This document shows positions 1 to 10,186 of a DNA stretch of 64,000 nucleotides, in pieces. Source of the stretch: Coenobita brevimanus (taxonomy: Eukaryota; Arthropoda; Malacostraca; Decapoda; Coenobitidae); contig CM064732.1 in NCBI GenBank assembly GCA_032717465.1, positions 25,675,797 through 25,739,796 on the forward strand. The letters are read 5' to 3'. A program made the position numbers and the translations under genes. How positions within the stretch are numbered: the stretch's first letter is position 1; the number at the start of each line of letters is the position of its first letter. The notes under the pieces were generated by a model that ran no database searches, was not told the origin of the DNA, and was given only the letters and a program-made list of their open reading frames with translations.

Positions 1-1617
1 GGAATATTCCATCCTCTCCTGGGGCCTTAAAATTCTTTAACTCCTTTATAGAATTTGCTACCTCTTCCAAAGTTATATCCCCTGTTTCTATCTGCAAATC
101 TCCCTCGACTGGCAAAATGTCCTCTTCAGCTGGGATTGGTCTATTTAAAACAGATTCAAAGTGCTCTTTCCACCTTCCTTTTATATCCAAATCTTTAGTC
201 ATCAAACTACCATTTCTATCTCGTACAGGTATTTCCTTCCTTCTCTTTTCAGTCCCAGTTAACTCCTTTATGGCCTGATACGCTGCTCTTGTGCTCTGAC
301 CGTCATTTTTACTTAATTTAATTTCTGTATCTGTCGCCTTTTCATCATATAGTCTCCTCTTATCACGTCTAACGAGTCTTTTTACTTCAGAATGTAAACT
401 CCAGTACTTTGCTCTAAGTACTTCAACTACCTGGCCATCAACATGTTGTTCTTCACTTCTTAACTTAGCCTCTTTCCTTTTCTGAATTACATTCTATGTT
501 TCATCTGACATCCACTTTTTCCTTCTCGCTTTCCCTTTTTTCTTAATAGTAACCTTAGCACTCTCATGCAAAACCTCTTTTACCTCTCTCCACATTTGAT
601 TAATATCATTGTCTTCAGATTCCATCAAAGTCTGCAGGACTAGAAACCTGTTCCTACATTCCCACCGAAACTTTTCCCTCGTGCTCTCATCACTTCTCAG
701 CTCATCAAAATCATAATTATTACCTCCTGTACAATTACCATTAACGTTTCTCTTAAGTTTTATTTTAATCTTTGACACAACAAGTTGGTGATCACTACCT
801 ATATCTGCCCCCCTCCTTACGCAAACATCTTGCAAATAACTCCTATGCCTTCTGCTAATTGCAATGTGGTCAATCTGGTTACAATATTACCACATAGTGA
901 AATCCAAGTAGTCTTATGTATTTTTCTATGCTCAAAGATAGTTCCATCAATTATAAGGTCATTTGCCAAACAAAAGCTTCCAAAGCGCACCCCATTTTCG
1001 TTTCTTATACCAACACCCTCCTTACCCATACAATCTTCAAAGCCATCCCTACTAATGCCAACAATCGCATTAAAATCACCAATGCAAACTAACACATCAT
1101 GTCTTGCCACTCTGTTCACTACATCCTGCAGCTTCTCATAAAAGTCATCCTTCATTTCATCAGCAGCCTCATTTGTCGGAGCGTACCCTACAACCATACT
1201 GATATTACCATGGTCAGATTTTAAACGAGCATAAAGCAAGCTCTCATTAATTGGTTCAGACTCAATTACTGCCTTACAAGCATCTCTACTCAGCAGTAAG
1301 CCTACTCCTTGGTAATGATTTCCATCACTCCTACCAGAAACCAACATAGTAATACCATCTTCCAAATTCATTTTATCAACTCCAAGCAACCTCGTTTCTG
1401 TAAGTGCACAAATATCCATCTTGTATTTCTTGAACACTGAAATAAGTTCTTCCATTCTACCAGCCTGATTGAGAGTTCGAACATTCCAGTTTCCTATTCT
1501 TAAGGTTCTTTTTGGATGTATGAACTTATTTTTACACCGTGGGATTCTTAGCACCCCCTGCCCACTGAAGGGCTGCACGGAACTGAGGGCCATTGCTTCG
1601 TCACCAGAGTTCATCAA
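1..1617 (-). pseudogene. RTE-type LINE A1: AP endonuclease and start of reverse transcriptase, broken
   Basis: This reads as the single large ORF of an RTE-type non-LTR retrotransposon. The N-terminal apurinic-like endonuclease would nick target DNA for target-primed reverse transcription. Its motifs appear in order: GNWNVRTL and ALTETRLLG near the start, VGYAPTNEAADE, CIGDFNAIVG, then GSDHQLVVSK close to the end of the domain. A linker leads to the start of the RT (KELKNFKAPGEDGIF), which runs off the window at base 1. The frame is broken by a frameshift near 888 (before NQIDHIAIS) and by an in-frame TAG at 494-496. The best start is the Met at 1617, about 165 bases inside the conserved leader. 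Proteins of this type are often mis-annotated as craniofacial development protein 2-like. Codon use is A/T-rich and ordinary. It is a decayed copy and not a host gene. Confidence 0.85.
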
Positions 1618-1779
1618 GATTTCTTAGGCCAAAAAATATTTTACCCTGGAGCCAATGCCAGTAACTCGCAGGAACCAGACAGTGGAGAGAGGAAATTAAC
1701 TAAATGAAAGTAAAATGCAGAGGGTTTGGACAGACAAAGTACAAGGGAAAGAAAGAGAGCAAAAGGAATGTAGATAAAA

Positions 1780-1856
1780 GTGTCCCTTTTAGTCGCCTCT
1801 TACGACATGCAGGGAATACTGGGGAAGTATTCTATCCCCCCTTTCCCAGGGGGGAA
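1780..1856 (-). promoter_or_regulatory. Structured 5' leader of RTE element A1
   Basis: On the minus strand this is a C-run/G-run hairpin (CCCCCC, then GGGGGG), a perfect hairpin GAATACT/AGTATTC with a five-base loop TCCCC, then a hairpin GTCG/CGAC followed by TAAAAGGG. Nearly the same module stands at the 5' end of element A2 (16145-16200), although the coding regions of A1 and A2 are clearly different. It therefore marks the true 5' end of the element. An internal promoter or a 5'-processing ribozyme is inference. Upstream it runs straight into (TA)n. Confidence 0.7.
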
Positions 1857-1934
1857 TATATATATATATACTGAGCCTAGTGCCAAAAGGAAGCGATAAG
1901 AGAGGCGATACGAAGAAAAACTAGGTACAGATTT

Positions 1935-2075
1935 TGGGTCCAGGAATAATGACGTCACTCGTAAACACGGCATTTTGGCGGGAAGTCGGTCACTCTCGGG
2001 CCGTAATTTCCCGTCTAAACGTCCGGCGAGGAAAAATTTGGCGCCAGACCGCGCCAGACCGTGACTGGGGAGGTG
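1935..2075. promoter_or_regulatory. CpG-rich patch with CRE-like and E2F-like sites
   Basis: About 140 bp with many CpG dinucleotides in otherwise CpG-poor sequence. A perfect TGACGTCA is at about 1950-1957, TTTTGGCGGGAA at about 1973-1984, and a direct repeat of GCGCCAGACC at 2041-2060. It could be a promoter or part of an unrecognised repeat. No ORF begins next to it. Confidence 0.25.
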
Positions 2076-2079
2076 GAAG

Positions 2080-2925
2080 AGGAAGTTGGAGGGAGTAGGG
2101 TGATAGGGGAAAGAAAGAAAAGGGGAAATGACTTGTAAGGAGAAAGAGGAAAATGATGAGAAGAAGGAGAAGACATGAAGAAAGAAAGGATGGAAATATG
2201 AAAGGGAGAGTAATAAAGAAGGGGCAAAATGAAGAGAAAGAAAAAAGTGGAGGAAGGATGGAAAAGAAGAGACACTGGAGGGTAGAGAGGAGTGGGGGGG
2301 GGGGTATGATGTTGGCGTAAGAGAAGTATAGGAGAGGGGAGGAAAAATGAATAGTAGAGTAGACGAGAAACAAAAAGATGCATGAAGAAAAGGAAGATGG
2401 TAATTGAAGGAATTGGAAAGACGAAAAGAAGAATAGAAAGAGAAAGAGAGAAAAAACGAAAAGAGTGAGAGAGAAAAAAAAAGAGTATCGGTATGTACTG
2501 AAGGCAAAAGGATGAAGGACATGTAGAAGAGGAAGAGAAGAAAGCGGGACAGATAATGGAGAATGAATTTGATTGGGAAAACAGGAGAATCAAGAAGGGA
2601 CCTGAAGAAGAGGAAGAGGGAAAGAAAAAGGAGACAGAAGAAGAGATGTGAGATATGGAAAAAGAGGACAAAATTCCTGAAAGAAGTGGAAAAGGAAAGG
2701 TACGGAAAGAAAGAAAATGGAGTAAACCGTGAAGGTAAGAGGATGAAGAAGGAGCAGGAGAAGAGAAAAAGAGGAATGGAGGAGAGACATGGATGAATGA
2801 GTTAGAGTGAGGGGAAGAGGAAAGAGACGGAGCAGGAGGAAGAGGAAGACGGGAGAGAGGGGCAGGGAAAAATTGGCTTGTAGAAGATGAAGGAAAGAAA
2901 GACAGGGAAATGAGAAATGTCTTTT
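2080..2925. repeat. Purine-rich tract (about 0.85 kb)
   Basis: The plus strand is overwhelmingly A and G with few pyrimidines for over 800 bases, with no clean repeat unit. Open frames on either strand here are low-complexity (Lys/Glu/Arg-rich or Ser/Phe/Leu-rich) and are by-products of the base bias, not genes. Confidence 0.75.
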
Positions 2926-2972
2926 TTATTTGTGACTTTAGGTCCTCTATATGCCGGCAAAACTAACTAATC

Positions 2973-2975
<3 letters not shown>

Positions 2976-3004
<29 letters not shown>
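2976..3004. repeat. Poly(T) run of about 29 bases
   Basis: Uninterrupted T. It could be the antisense poly(A) tail of an unrecognised retroelement. The sequence from here to 3440 shows no gene or element I recognise. Confidence 0.8.
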
Positions 3005-3006
<2 letters not shown>

Positions 3007-3439
3007 ACAAAACTAAAATTTAGTTCATTTCGCTTAAATTACTCTTGGGCCATAATAATGAGTCGCATAATTATGGTTTGCGTTGCCATTCTGGTGGTCA
3101 TTTGGCATTTCTGCAGCCAGTTTCTCCTTTTCACTCCGGTGAGTTTTTATACGATGAACAAAATTTTCCATGATAAGCTGATATAAAAGAGGTTCTTTAC
3201 TCCCGATCAAAATGTTATACCTGTGATAACATTAGACGTTTTTCATACTCTACAGTTTTCTTCTTTTTTAGTACATTAAAGCCGTCTGAAGTTAGCCAGA
3301 TAATGCCCAAGTCGGTGATTTGCAGCAAATGGGTAAGCCTTTTCAGCCAAGGGCCTCAATGTCCTTTTGTTCTTTATGTCACTTGGTAATTTTATTCAGC
3401 TTCTGGTGACACCTTTCATGAAAGAAAAGCTTCTCTGAT

Positions 3440-3666
3440 ATTTTCCTACCGTGAAAAAGAAAATCTTATGTGTGAGAGCTGGGAAAAGCTGTCTTTCGAA
3501 GAGGAAACTTATTCTTCCTTTCCCTCCAAAAGAACAAAGTCACATCATAATATTTTCCCCGTGACATGCCTGAACACATAACATTTAAAATCCTGGAGTT
3601 CATAGGCAGTGGGAAAGATTTTCTTAAGATATCTTCATATGTGACCAGTTGCATAAGCAAAAGACT
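3440..3666 (-). mobile_element. Jockey-like LINE J1, 3' segment (split by B1)
   Basis: Read on the minus strand, this matches the 3' end of the RT ORF and UTR of jockey-like copy J4 (26450-26590): a block resembling CTTATGCAACAGG, then CTGCCTATGA, then the GGCATCTCGAAAT region in diverged form. The rest of the element resumes at 5780 on the other side of B1. The tetranucleotide GACT is present at both junctions (3663-3666 and 5780-5783), as expected of a short target duplication. Confidence 0.7.
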
Positions 3667-5779
3667 ATCTATCTATCTATTGCCAGATGCCTTAATCCCT
3701 TACACGGGGTGACCACAAACAAATCGCCTCCACGTCACCCTGTCCCGCACCATTTCACTGCCCTGGTCCCTATTCACACACCCCTCTCTCGCATACCTCT
3801 CCACTCCATCCCTCCAACTCATGCTTGGCCTTCCCCTCCCTCTCTCCCCCTCCACCTCACTCACATACACATCTACATCCACACCACAACGCTCCCTCAC
3901 ATCCTCATTTATCAGTCTGTCTCTCCATGTGACTCCACAGGCTCCTCTCAAATAACTCATTTTCACTGCTCTCACTCTGAACTTGTGTCCCTCCAACAAT
4001 GTCCAAGCTTCACTTCCATACGTTAGAGTTGGTATTACAATACTGTCATGTAATAACTTTTTCACTTCCATGCTCGCTTCCCTGTTTCTTATCACTGCCT
4101 TCAAGGAACCAGCAACGTTTCTTCCTTGTTGTACCCTTTCAAGCACTTCACCCTCCAATCGTCCATCCTTACTCATCACACTACCCAGATACTTAAATGT
4201 ATTCACATTTTCCATTTCCTCATCATCCAGCCTCGCTGTACATTCACTGACTTCACCTCTCTCGAAGACCATAACTTTACTTTTCCCTACATTCACCTTT
4301 AGATTCCGTTTCTTACACACTCTCCCAAACTCACCCATCAAGCCTTGCAGTTCCCCTTCGTTTCACTTAACAACACACTATCATCTGCAAACAACAGTAC
4401 AGGGAATTTCCAAACACTATCCTCTCTCATTAGGGCCACTCCAATATCCACTGCTCTACCTTGTATCTCCTTTATAACCCCATCCATATACAGATTGAAC
4501 AACCATGGAGACAAGATACATCCCTGTTTCAACCCAACCTTCAAATAGAAAAACTCACTCAGTTCACTGTCCACATGCACTGCAGCCTTAGCACCCTCAT
4601 ACATACTCTTCACGGCCTTCAACAACTTCCCATCTACTCCATATATTCTTAATACTTTCCACAATCCTTGTCTATCCACCCTGTCATATGTTTTCTCCAA
4701 ATCCATGAAGGGCACATACAACTTCTTTCCCTTTTGAAAAAACTTTTCCATTAAAGATCTAAGAATGAATATCTGATCTACACAACCTCTTCCCTTCCTA
4801 AAGCCTCCCTGTTCTTCTCCAAGTAATTCCTCTGTTATTTCCCTAACTGTCAATAAGTATCCTACCGTATACTTTTCCTATTACATTAAGAAGGGAAATG
4901 CCCCTATGATTACCACACACTTCTTTTTGCCCATTCCCTTTGTACTGTACAACGGAAAAATTATACCTGACTTCCAATCCTCCGGGACTCTACCTTCCTC
5001 CCAGGCCAATCTGCACATCTTCCACATCCATTCTGCTACTATCTCTCCCCCATGCTTCAGCATTTCACCACACACTCCATCAATTCCTGGGGCTTTCCCC
5101 ATTTTGACTTTCTTCATTACTTCCACAACTTCCATCCTACTGATTTCTTCCTGTCTTCTCACCTCCCTCCATCTCCCAGCCATTCTGCAGTCGTTTATAC
5201 TCGCATTACTTTCATTCTCTATGTTCAACAATTCCTTAAAGTGTTCTCTCCATCTACTCACTTGTTCTCCCTTCTCAACTAGTAATCTACCATTTTTATC
5301 TTTCACTCCCCTACTAACTTCATTGCCAACCTGTCTGACTCTCTTTACCTCTTTCCAGAACATTTTCTTACATTCCCTCCACTTCACATTCAAATTCCTT
5401 CCAAATTTCTCATCCACTCTCTTCTTACTCTCTCTTACTAATCTCTTCACCTGTCTCTTCCTTTCTACATATAACTCTCTCTTCCGTCTCTCAACTTCTT
5501 CCACGCCCCTATTTCTCATCCATTCATTATGTTTTTTTTTTTTTTCGTGCCACAGCCTGTCTCACCTCTTCAGTCCGCCATGCTGTTCCTTGCACCCTCT
5601 TTCGTCTTCTCTTCACCCCACACACCACCTCACATGCTGCATGTATTTCTTCTGTTAATATCTTGCACACACCTTCCACGTCCCCCATCTGTTCCAATTC
5701 ATATATACCCAATCGTTCCTCCACTTCTCTCTTATATTCTGTCTTTTTCTCATCCTCTTGTAACCTTTCCACTCTCTTT
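3667..5779 (-). mobile_element. RTE-like LINE B1, 5'-truncated, with (TATC)n 3' tail
   Basis: A roughly 2.1-kb copy of family B, the commonest LINE in the window. The 3' end on the minus strand is the conserved GGGATTAAGGC, then TCTGGCAA, followed by a (TAGA)n tail. The 5' end lacks any endonuclease domain, so the copy is truncated as usual for target-primed insertions. It sits inside jockey-like copy J1 in the same orientation. Confidence 0.88.
3700..5756 (-). pseudogene. RTE-like reverse transcriptase ORF of B1 (frameshifted, internal deletion)
   Basis: Minus-strand RT polyprotein in several frames. 5519-4881 holds the thumb-proximal linker (MFWKEVKRVRQ) and KMGKAPGIDGVCGEM. 4853-4338 holds GGFRKGRGCVDQIF, FMDLEKTYDRVD, KQGCILSPWLFNLYMDG and the catalytic box LLFADDSVLLSE. 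4341-3700 holds the C-terminal part (FKYLGSVMSKDG, LTYGSEAWTL, RGACGVTWRDR) and ends in RRFVCGHP. Compared with copies B4-B6, a segment of about 26 residues containing the WFGHVERM motif is cleanly missing at about 3870, a 78-bp in-frame deletion. At least two frameshifts (near 4340 and 4870) and a stop-rich T run near 5530 make it non-functional. The function is retroelement replication, not host metabolism. Confidence 0.85.
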
Positions 5780-5925
5780 GACTGAGAGTAATGGTGAACT
5801 CTTGCAGGACAGAAGAGAGGTGAGAGTTTTTTACTAGATGGGTGCTGTATGCCAGCCATAAGGTGTGAATACACGTAGGGAGCTTAGAACATTAGTGACC
5901 CCACAGCAACAATCTTTATCCATCT
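5780..5925 (-). mobile_element. Jockey-like LINE J1, upstream segment (split by B1)
   Basis: On the minus strand this aligns with J4 just upstream of the point reached at 3666. The blocks around the CTAGYAGCAAACTCTCA and GCAAGAGTTAACC regions are recognisable though diverged. It is followed at about 5945-5965 by a short (TAGA)n. Confidence 0.65.
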
Positions 5926-6109
5926 GTCAATACACCTACATCTCTAGATAGATAGATAGATAGATGAAGATCTACACACACAATGTATGAAGCCTCGCAG
6001 CAGGGTCCAATCGTGATACCTTAATGACTGAATTAGATAATATTAGTTGGATATTATATGTCTGAGTGAGATCCACAGAGAGAAGAAAAATTAATGCAGC
6101 TCCAGGACA

Positions 6110-6235
6110 GCAACCACGCACTTTACCACAAAGAAAGACAAAATGAAAGAGTTAATGGTGCAGGATTTTTAATTAACAGAAATCTTGCAAAGAACATTGC
6201 TAAATGCAGCAGTGAATCTGACATTGGCTTCTCAA
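6110..6235 (+). pseudogene. Fragment of an RTE-type endonuclease
   Basis: The frame starting near 6142 reads VNGAGFLINRNLAKNIAKC, which resembles the G-x-G-F-L-I-N-x-x-L segment in the middle of RTE-type AP endonucleases. Only about 40 residues can be followed and no catalytic motif is included. It lies immediately before jockey-like J2 on the same strand but belongs to a different LINE type. Recognised from the family pattern only. Confidence 0.4.
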
Positions 6236-6284
6236 AGCTCAGACGAAGGAGCAGAAACATGCTATGACAACATCTCCCACATTA

Positions 6285-7310
6285 CGGAAAAAGAAAAGAG
6301 CAGATACACTATACTCACCTGAGTTTTCATTGCAAAAGTTGGCAAATCGAAAAACGGAGAAGCAGACTTCGATTCAACCTTATATGATTCCGGTGCTGTT
6401 CCTCCATCACTTCGCCACTGTGACTTCCTCATGGCTGACGTTAAAATTTCTTCAAGTAAAGTATGTTTTACCATCGCAGTCCTCAGTATGAATAACGCAT
6501 ATGGGCCTGATGGTGTCCTTCCTGTTGTTCTCAACACCTGTGCTTCTGTGCATACACCCAGCCTTGGCAAACTATTTTGCCTTTGTCTGCCAACTTGTAC
6601 CTTTCCTTCTTGCTGGAAGCTTGCTCTCATTTAGCCTGCCCCAAAGAATGATGACCATTCCCAGCCCTCTGACTATCGTCCAAAAACTCTAACATCCTGT
6701 ATTTCAGAAGTTTTTGAATCGATTCTTTAAAAAAATTTAAAGAACATTGCCTATCTCAAACTTCTTTCTGCTCGTCAGTATGGGTTCCACCAGGGATGCT
6801 TCACAGCCGACAATCCCACCTACCTTTCAGACTCCTGGTCATCCTCCTTTCGGGACTTTGGCGAAAGGCATGCCACTGCACTTGACATCTCAAAGGCTTT
6901 CGATCGAGTCTGGCATAAATCTTGAATTTCCAAACTGCCCTCTTACGGTTTCTGTCCTACTATCTGTGCCTTCATCTCTAGCTTCCCTTCTGATTATTCT
7001 ATAGCTGCAATTGTATACGGCCACCATTCTTCCCCTCGAGCTGTTAATAGTTGTGTTCCTCAGGGCTCTGTCCTATCACCAACTCTCCTCCTATTCCCTA
7101 ATGACCTATGTTGTACATCTAACCCTATTCACTCACACGCTGATAACTCCACCCTTCACCTTTGCATTCGCTTCTCGCAGCTCCCATCTCAGGAGCTACT
7201 TCACCAAACAACAGATGAAGCTCTGGTCCACCTAATGCCTGACTTGGCCATAGTTCTGGTTGGGGTAAAAGTAATCTTGTTGTTTTTATTGTTCCAGAAA
7301 CTCAGTCATA
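6285..7310 (+). pseudogene. Jockey-like LINE J2 reverse transcriptase, heavily frameshifted
   Basis: Motifs of a jockey-clade RT can be followed across all three plus frames: AYGPDGVLPVVL near 6500 (RT motif 1/2 region), a CxFPSCWKLALI segment near 6600, SDYRPKTLTSCISEVFES near 6670, QYGFHQG near 6780, ALDISKAFDRVWHKS near 6880-6920, then PQGSVLSPTL near 7060. The catalytic box is degraded to SHADNSTLHL near 7140. At least four frameshifts and several stops separate these blocks. The 5' ORF1 and endonuclease are absent. J4 covers an overlapping part (from VWHKS onward) and confirms the family. Confidence 0.75.
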
Positions 7311-7474
7311 ACCTTTGCCAAGAAACCAATTTTTTAAAATTTCTTATTGGTTCAGCTATTAATAACTTAAGTCGTGTACATTTATCAGATTGAATAATTC
7401 CCGCTATAGTTAAGAATTTACATAAGCTCATATGCCACATATTTTAACGAAATCACAAGATTGAAGTCAGGGAC

Positions 7475-7476
<2 letters not shown>

Positions 7477-7509
<33 letters not shown>
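7477..7509. repeat. (GA)n microsatellite
   Basis: About 16 uninterrupted GA units. Confidence 0.95.
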
Positions 7510-7513
<4 letters not shown>

Positions 7514-7614
7514 TTGTCTCGTTACAATCAGCTAGCCGAAATTGTTGCACGTACCCGTTGCCCCACTGTCTCCCGATTTTTTTTCCTATGAAAATTATAT
7601 ATGTCCATAAGGTG

Positions 7615-8215
7615 TCTAATAGTGTCTTGGTGTTTTTGATAGTACGGTAATATGTATCCTAGTGATGTTTTTACGACGTGGTAGTAATTACCGGTACATA
7701 GTGATGTTCTTGCATTTTGGAAAATCGTATTTATGACTGTGGTCGTATGCTTGGCTATGCAGCAGTAAATTATAGATTTTATTGATGCTGACAGAGGTGT
7801 CCACTCCCTAGGTGTTTTCTAGTTTTTGTTTGCACTTTTCTATTAATGGTAATATGGCTGCCTGACGTTGTGTCATGAGTGTAATCTTAGGACGATGGTG
7901 ATAATATGACTGCTTGATGGTGTTTTTATTGTTTAATCTTTTATTATGGCAGCCTGAAATTTTTTCTAGTGAGTGAAAAATGTCTGAAGCTGTTTTTACT
8001 GAGATTTTACGAGAGTGTTGATAGTATAACTTCTTGATGTTCTGTTTGATTATTTGGAATTATCAATCTCTGCTGGAATTGTCAATCGCTGCTGGTTTTT
8101 CTGCTGTGTTATCTTAGGTCGGTGATGATAATATTAGTTGCTCGTGGTGTTAAACTGTGTAATCTTGTGATGGTGTCGAAATTATAACAACTGTACGTGT
8201 CCATGTCAAAGACAC
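7615..8215. repeat. Degenerate tandem repeat, unit about 50-60 bp
   Basis: Recurrent blocks such as GTAATCTTAGGACGATGGTG, TAATATGACTGCTTGATGG, GATAATATTAGTTGCTCGTG and GTAATCTTGTGATGGTGTC recur at irregular 50-60 bp spacing. The region is T/G-rich with no coding frame. The unit boundaries are uncertain by eye. Confidence 0.5.
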
Positions 8216-9734
8216 TATGTACTGGTTTACGTATTTTTTTAATACAATTGGAAATAACGTTATGGCCTCGTCAAGGGATGGGTATTTCCACACTGTGTTA
8301 TATGCCTCAAAATTTTATCACTGGAATGCATGCGACCGAGCTCTCTCAAGCGAAATTTGAATAGTTGTCATCCAGTTCTGAAAAATAAGAATGCTGCCTG
8401 CCTCAGGAAAAAGGAAGAAGGACTAAAGGAAGCACACCTTGATCGTCTGGGACAGGTCAGTCAACAAAATGAATTCTGGTTACGTGCATCGCACATGGTA
8501 TCACCGAGAATTACACAAGAAAAAAATCAACATAGCAAAGAAGTTAATGATCTCTTATTGTAAATATATAAGCCACTATGTTTTTGGATGCGATGCTGAG
8601 CAGGTAATATCAGTGGCTATCTCAAATGAGAGTGTTCATTGACGAATACTGGTATTAGATATGTTTGAAGATTTCAAACAACACGTAATTGCTGAAATAA
8701 AAGGAACATCTTTAAGAAAATTTGCAATCCAGCCTGATGGGTTAACTGACGTGGCTGCTTGTGCACAACTCCTGGTGTTTGTACGATTCATCAGTGGTGG
8801 AGATTTCAAGAAGGATTTCTTGTTCTTTCATGCTTTGGAGTCGACTACAAGAGGTGAAGACATTTTCCATGAAATCTCTTTTCCTTTTTTTTTTTTTTTT
8901 TTTTTCAGAGGCTGAAGGGCTTTCTTAGAATTTTATGTCTGTGCACAACTGAGAGAGCACCAGCAATGTTTGGCTACTTATCAAGATTTCATGGAAGAGT
9001 GAATGAATCTAATTCTGTAACAAGGCATCGTCATCATATGTAAAAGATTAGTATTTGATGATATTATGCACATGGCAAATAACATCAAGTCAAGTGCCCT
9101 AAATCCACGATTCCTCCAGCAACTGTGCCAAGAGTTTGGAGCATATGTGGAAGTCTTACTCTTTCACACACAGTTTTGCTGTTTGTCATGAGGGAATATG
9201 GTATCAACAGTAGAGACGCTGAAGGAGGAGGTTTCTGAATTCTTCAGTCTTGACAACAAGATAAAGTCGCTTGAGTTTCCCAAGAAACTATCAGACAACC
9301 AGTGACTCCAGAAGCTGGCCTACTTGAATGACATATTATGTCTGATCTCGTTAAACTCATCCTCCTATAGCCGTTTTATCACAATGCTTGATTTCATGGA
9401 CAAACTTAGATTATTCAGCATGAAACTGGAGCTGTGGGAAAGTGAGGTCAAAACCGAAAACTTTAGCATATTTGAACACATTAGTTAGGCATTTGATAAA
9501 ACCAAAGACATTGGAAAAACTAGAATTGGTGCACCTTGTGCAAACTCGTCTTTCTTCCCTGTAGATGGAGTAGCAGTCTTATTTCCCTGAATTGAGTTGG
9601 AATAAAAACTGATTAGAAACCCATTCATTGCTAATGTGCACCTCCCAAGAAGAATTCATAGAGTTGGTAAACAAATCTGTTAAAAAAAATAATAATACAA
9701 TTCCCCTGACCAAGTTCTGGTCCGAAATGAGTGA

Positions 9735-9907
9735 GTTTTATCATCCACTCACTTGATGTAATGCTGCCTACTTCTTCCTTAGCCTTTATCATTCTTTTTC
9801 TGTGCCTCCCCTCCTCTCTTCCCATTTCTCGCATCTTTCCTGTCACATCTTATTGCTTTTCTTTCCGTTACAGGTGGCTTTACATTGAGTGACAAGCCAA
9901 ATGGTTT
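9735..9907. repeat. Unclassified block inside the hAT remnant, sharing about 60 bp with 57246-57312
   Basis: CATCCACTCACTTGATGTA, then CTGCCTACTTCTTCCTT and a TTATCATTC recur in the same order at 57250-57310. The hAT reading frame is lost across this block. The family is unknown. Confidence 0.45.
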
Positions 9908-10095
9908 CCTGTAAGCCAAGAAACCATTTACAACGCTGGGTGGTAACCATATAACCAAACCATACGTGCTCCCTACGTGTGAACAAGTGGGTTGGTGGAG
10001 GGTTAGTGCCCCTCCCCGTAAAACAAATAACTCAAAGTCAAATGGCCACCTCTTACGGGATTATGGTGTCTGGCAATAGATAGATAGATAGATAG
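9908..10095 (+). mobile_element. SINE-like element, copy 1, with LINE B-type tail and (TAGA)n
   Basis: A 185-bp unit beginning CCTGTAAGCCAAGAAACC that recurs at 24350-24534 with only scattered differences. Its last 45 or so bases (GGCCACCTCTTACGGGATTA, then GGTGTCTGGCAATAGATAG) match the 3' end of LINE family B, tail included. The rest has no similarity to B and no ORF. I see no convincing pol III A or B box, so the SINE label rests on size, repetition and the shared tail. Confidence 0.65.
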
Positions 10096-10177
10096 TTGAT
10101 GTTACTGTGAGGTCTTTGCTTATGTTCCCTGATACTTACCTATGTGAGCAAGGATTTTCAACGCTGTTGAACATGGA

Positions 10178-10186
10178 ACCAAACAC
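10178..10186. repeat. Target site duplication of B2, left copy (ACCAAACAC)
   Basis: The nine bases ACCAAACAC directly precede the (TATC)n tail of B2 and recur at 10668-10676 directly after its truncated 5' end. Confidence 0.8.

Larger units (their letters stand above)
8330..10186 (+). pseudogene. hAT-family transposase remnant (ZBED5/SCAND3-like)
   Basis: This resembles the domesticated or mobile hAT transposases related to ZBED5 and SCAND3, which excise and integrate DNA transposons. Near 8330 the BED-finger end is visible (SSLKRNLNSCHPVLKNKNA, KEEGLK). Near 8661-8870 comes the first catalytic region (FAIQPDGLTDVAACAQ; the family usually has LDESTDV), then GGDFKKDFLFFHALESTTRGEDIF. Near 9060-9180 is the NNIKSSALNPRFLQQLC segment with EVLLFHT. 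Near 9390-9480 is MDKLRLFSMKLELWE. The C-terminal hAT dimerisation piece YLCEQGFSTLLNME lies at 10107-10180. Stops, frameshifts, a T run at 8885-8904, an unrelated block at about 9735-9907 and a SINE-like insertion break it, and LINE B2 cuts the last part. Confidence 0.7.

Noticed and set aside
2015..2671. Long minus-strand frame of 218 residues (Ser/Phe/Leu-rich)
   Set aside because: It is a translation of the purine-rich tract. No domain, and all three frames show the same low-complexity residues.
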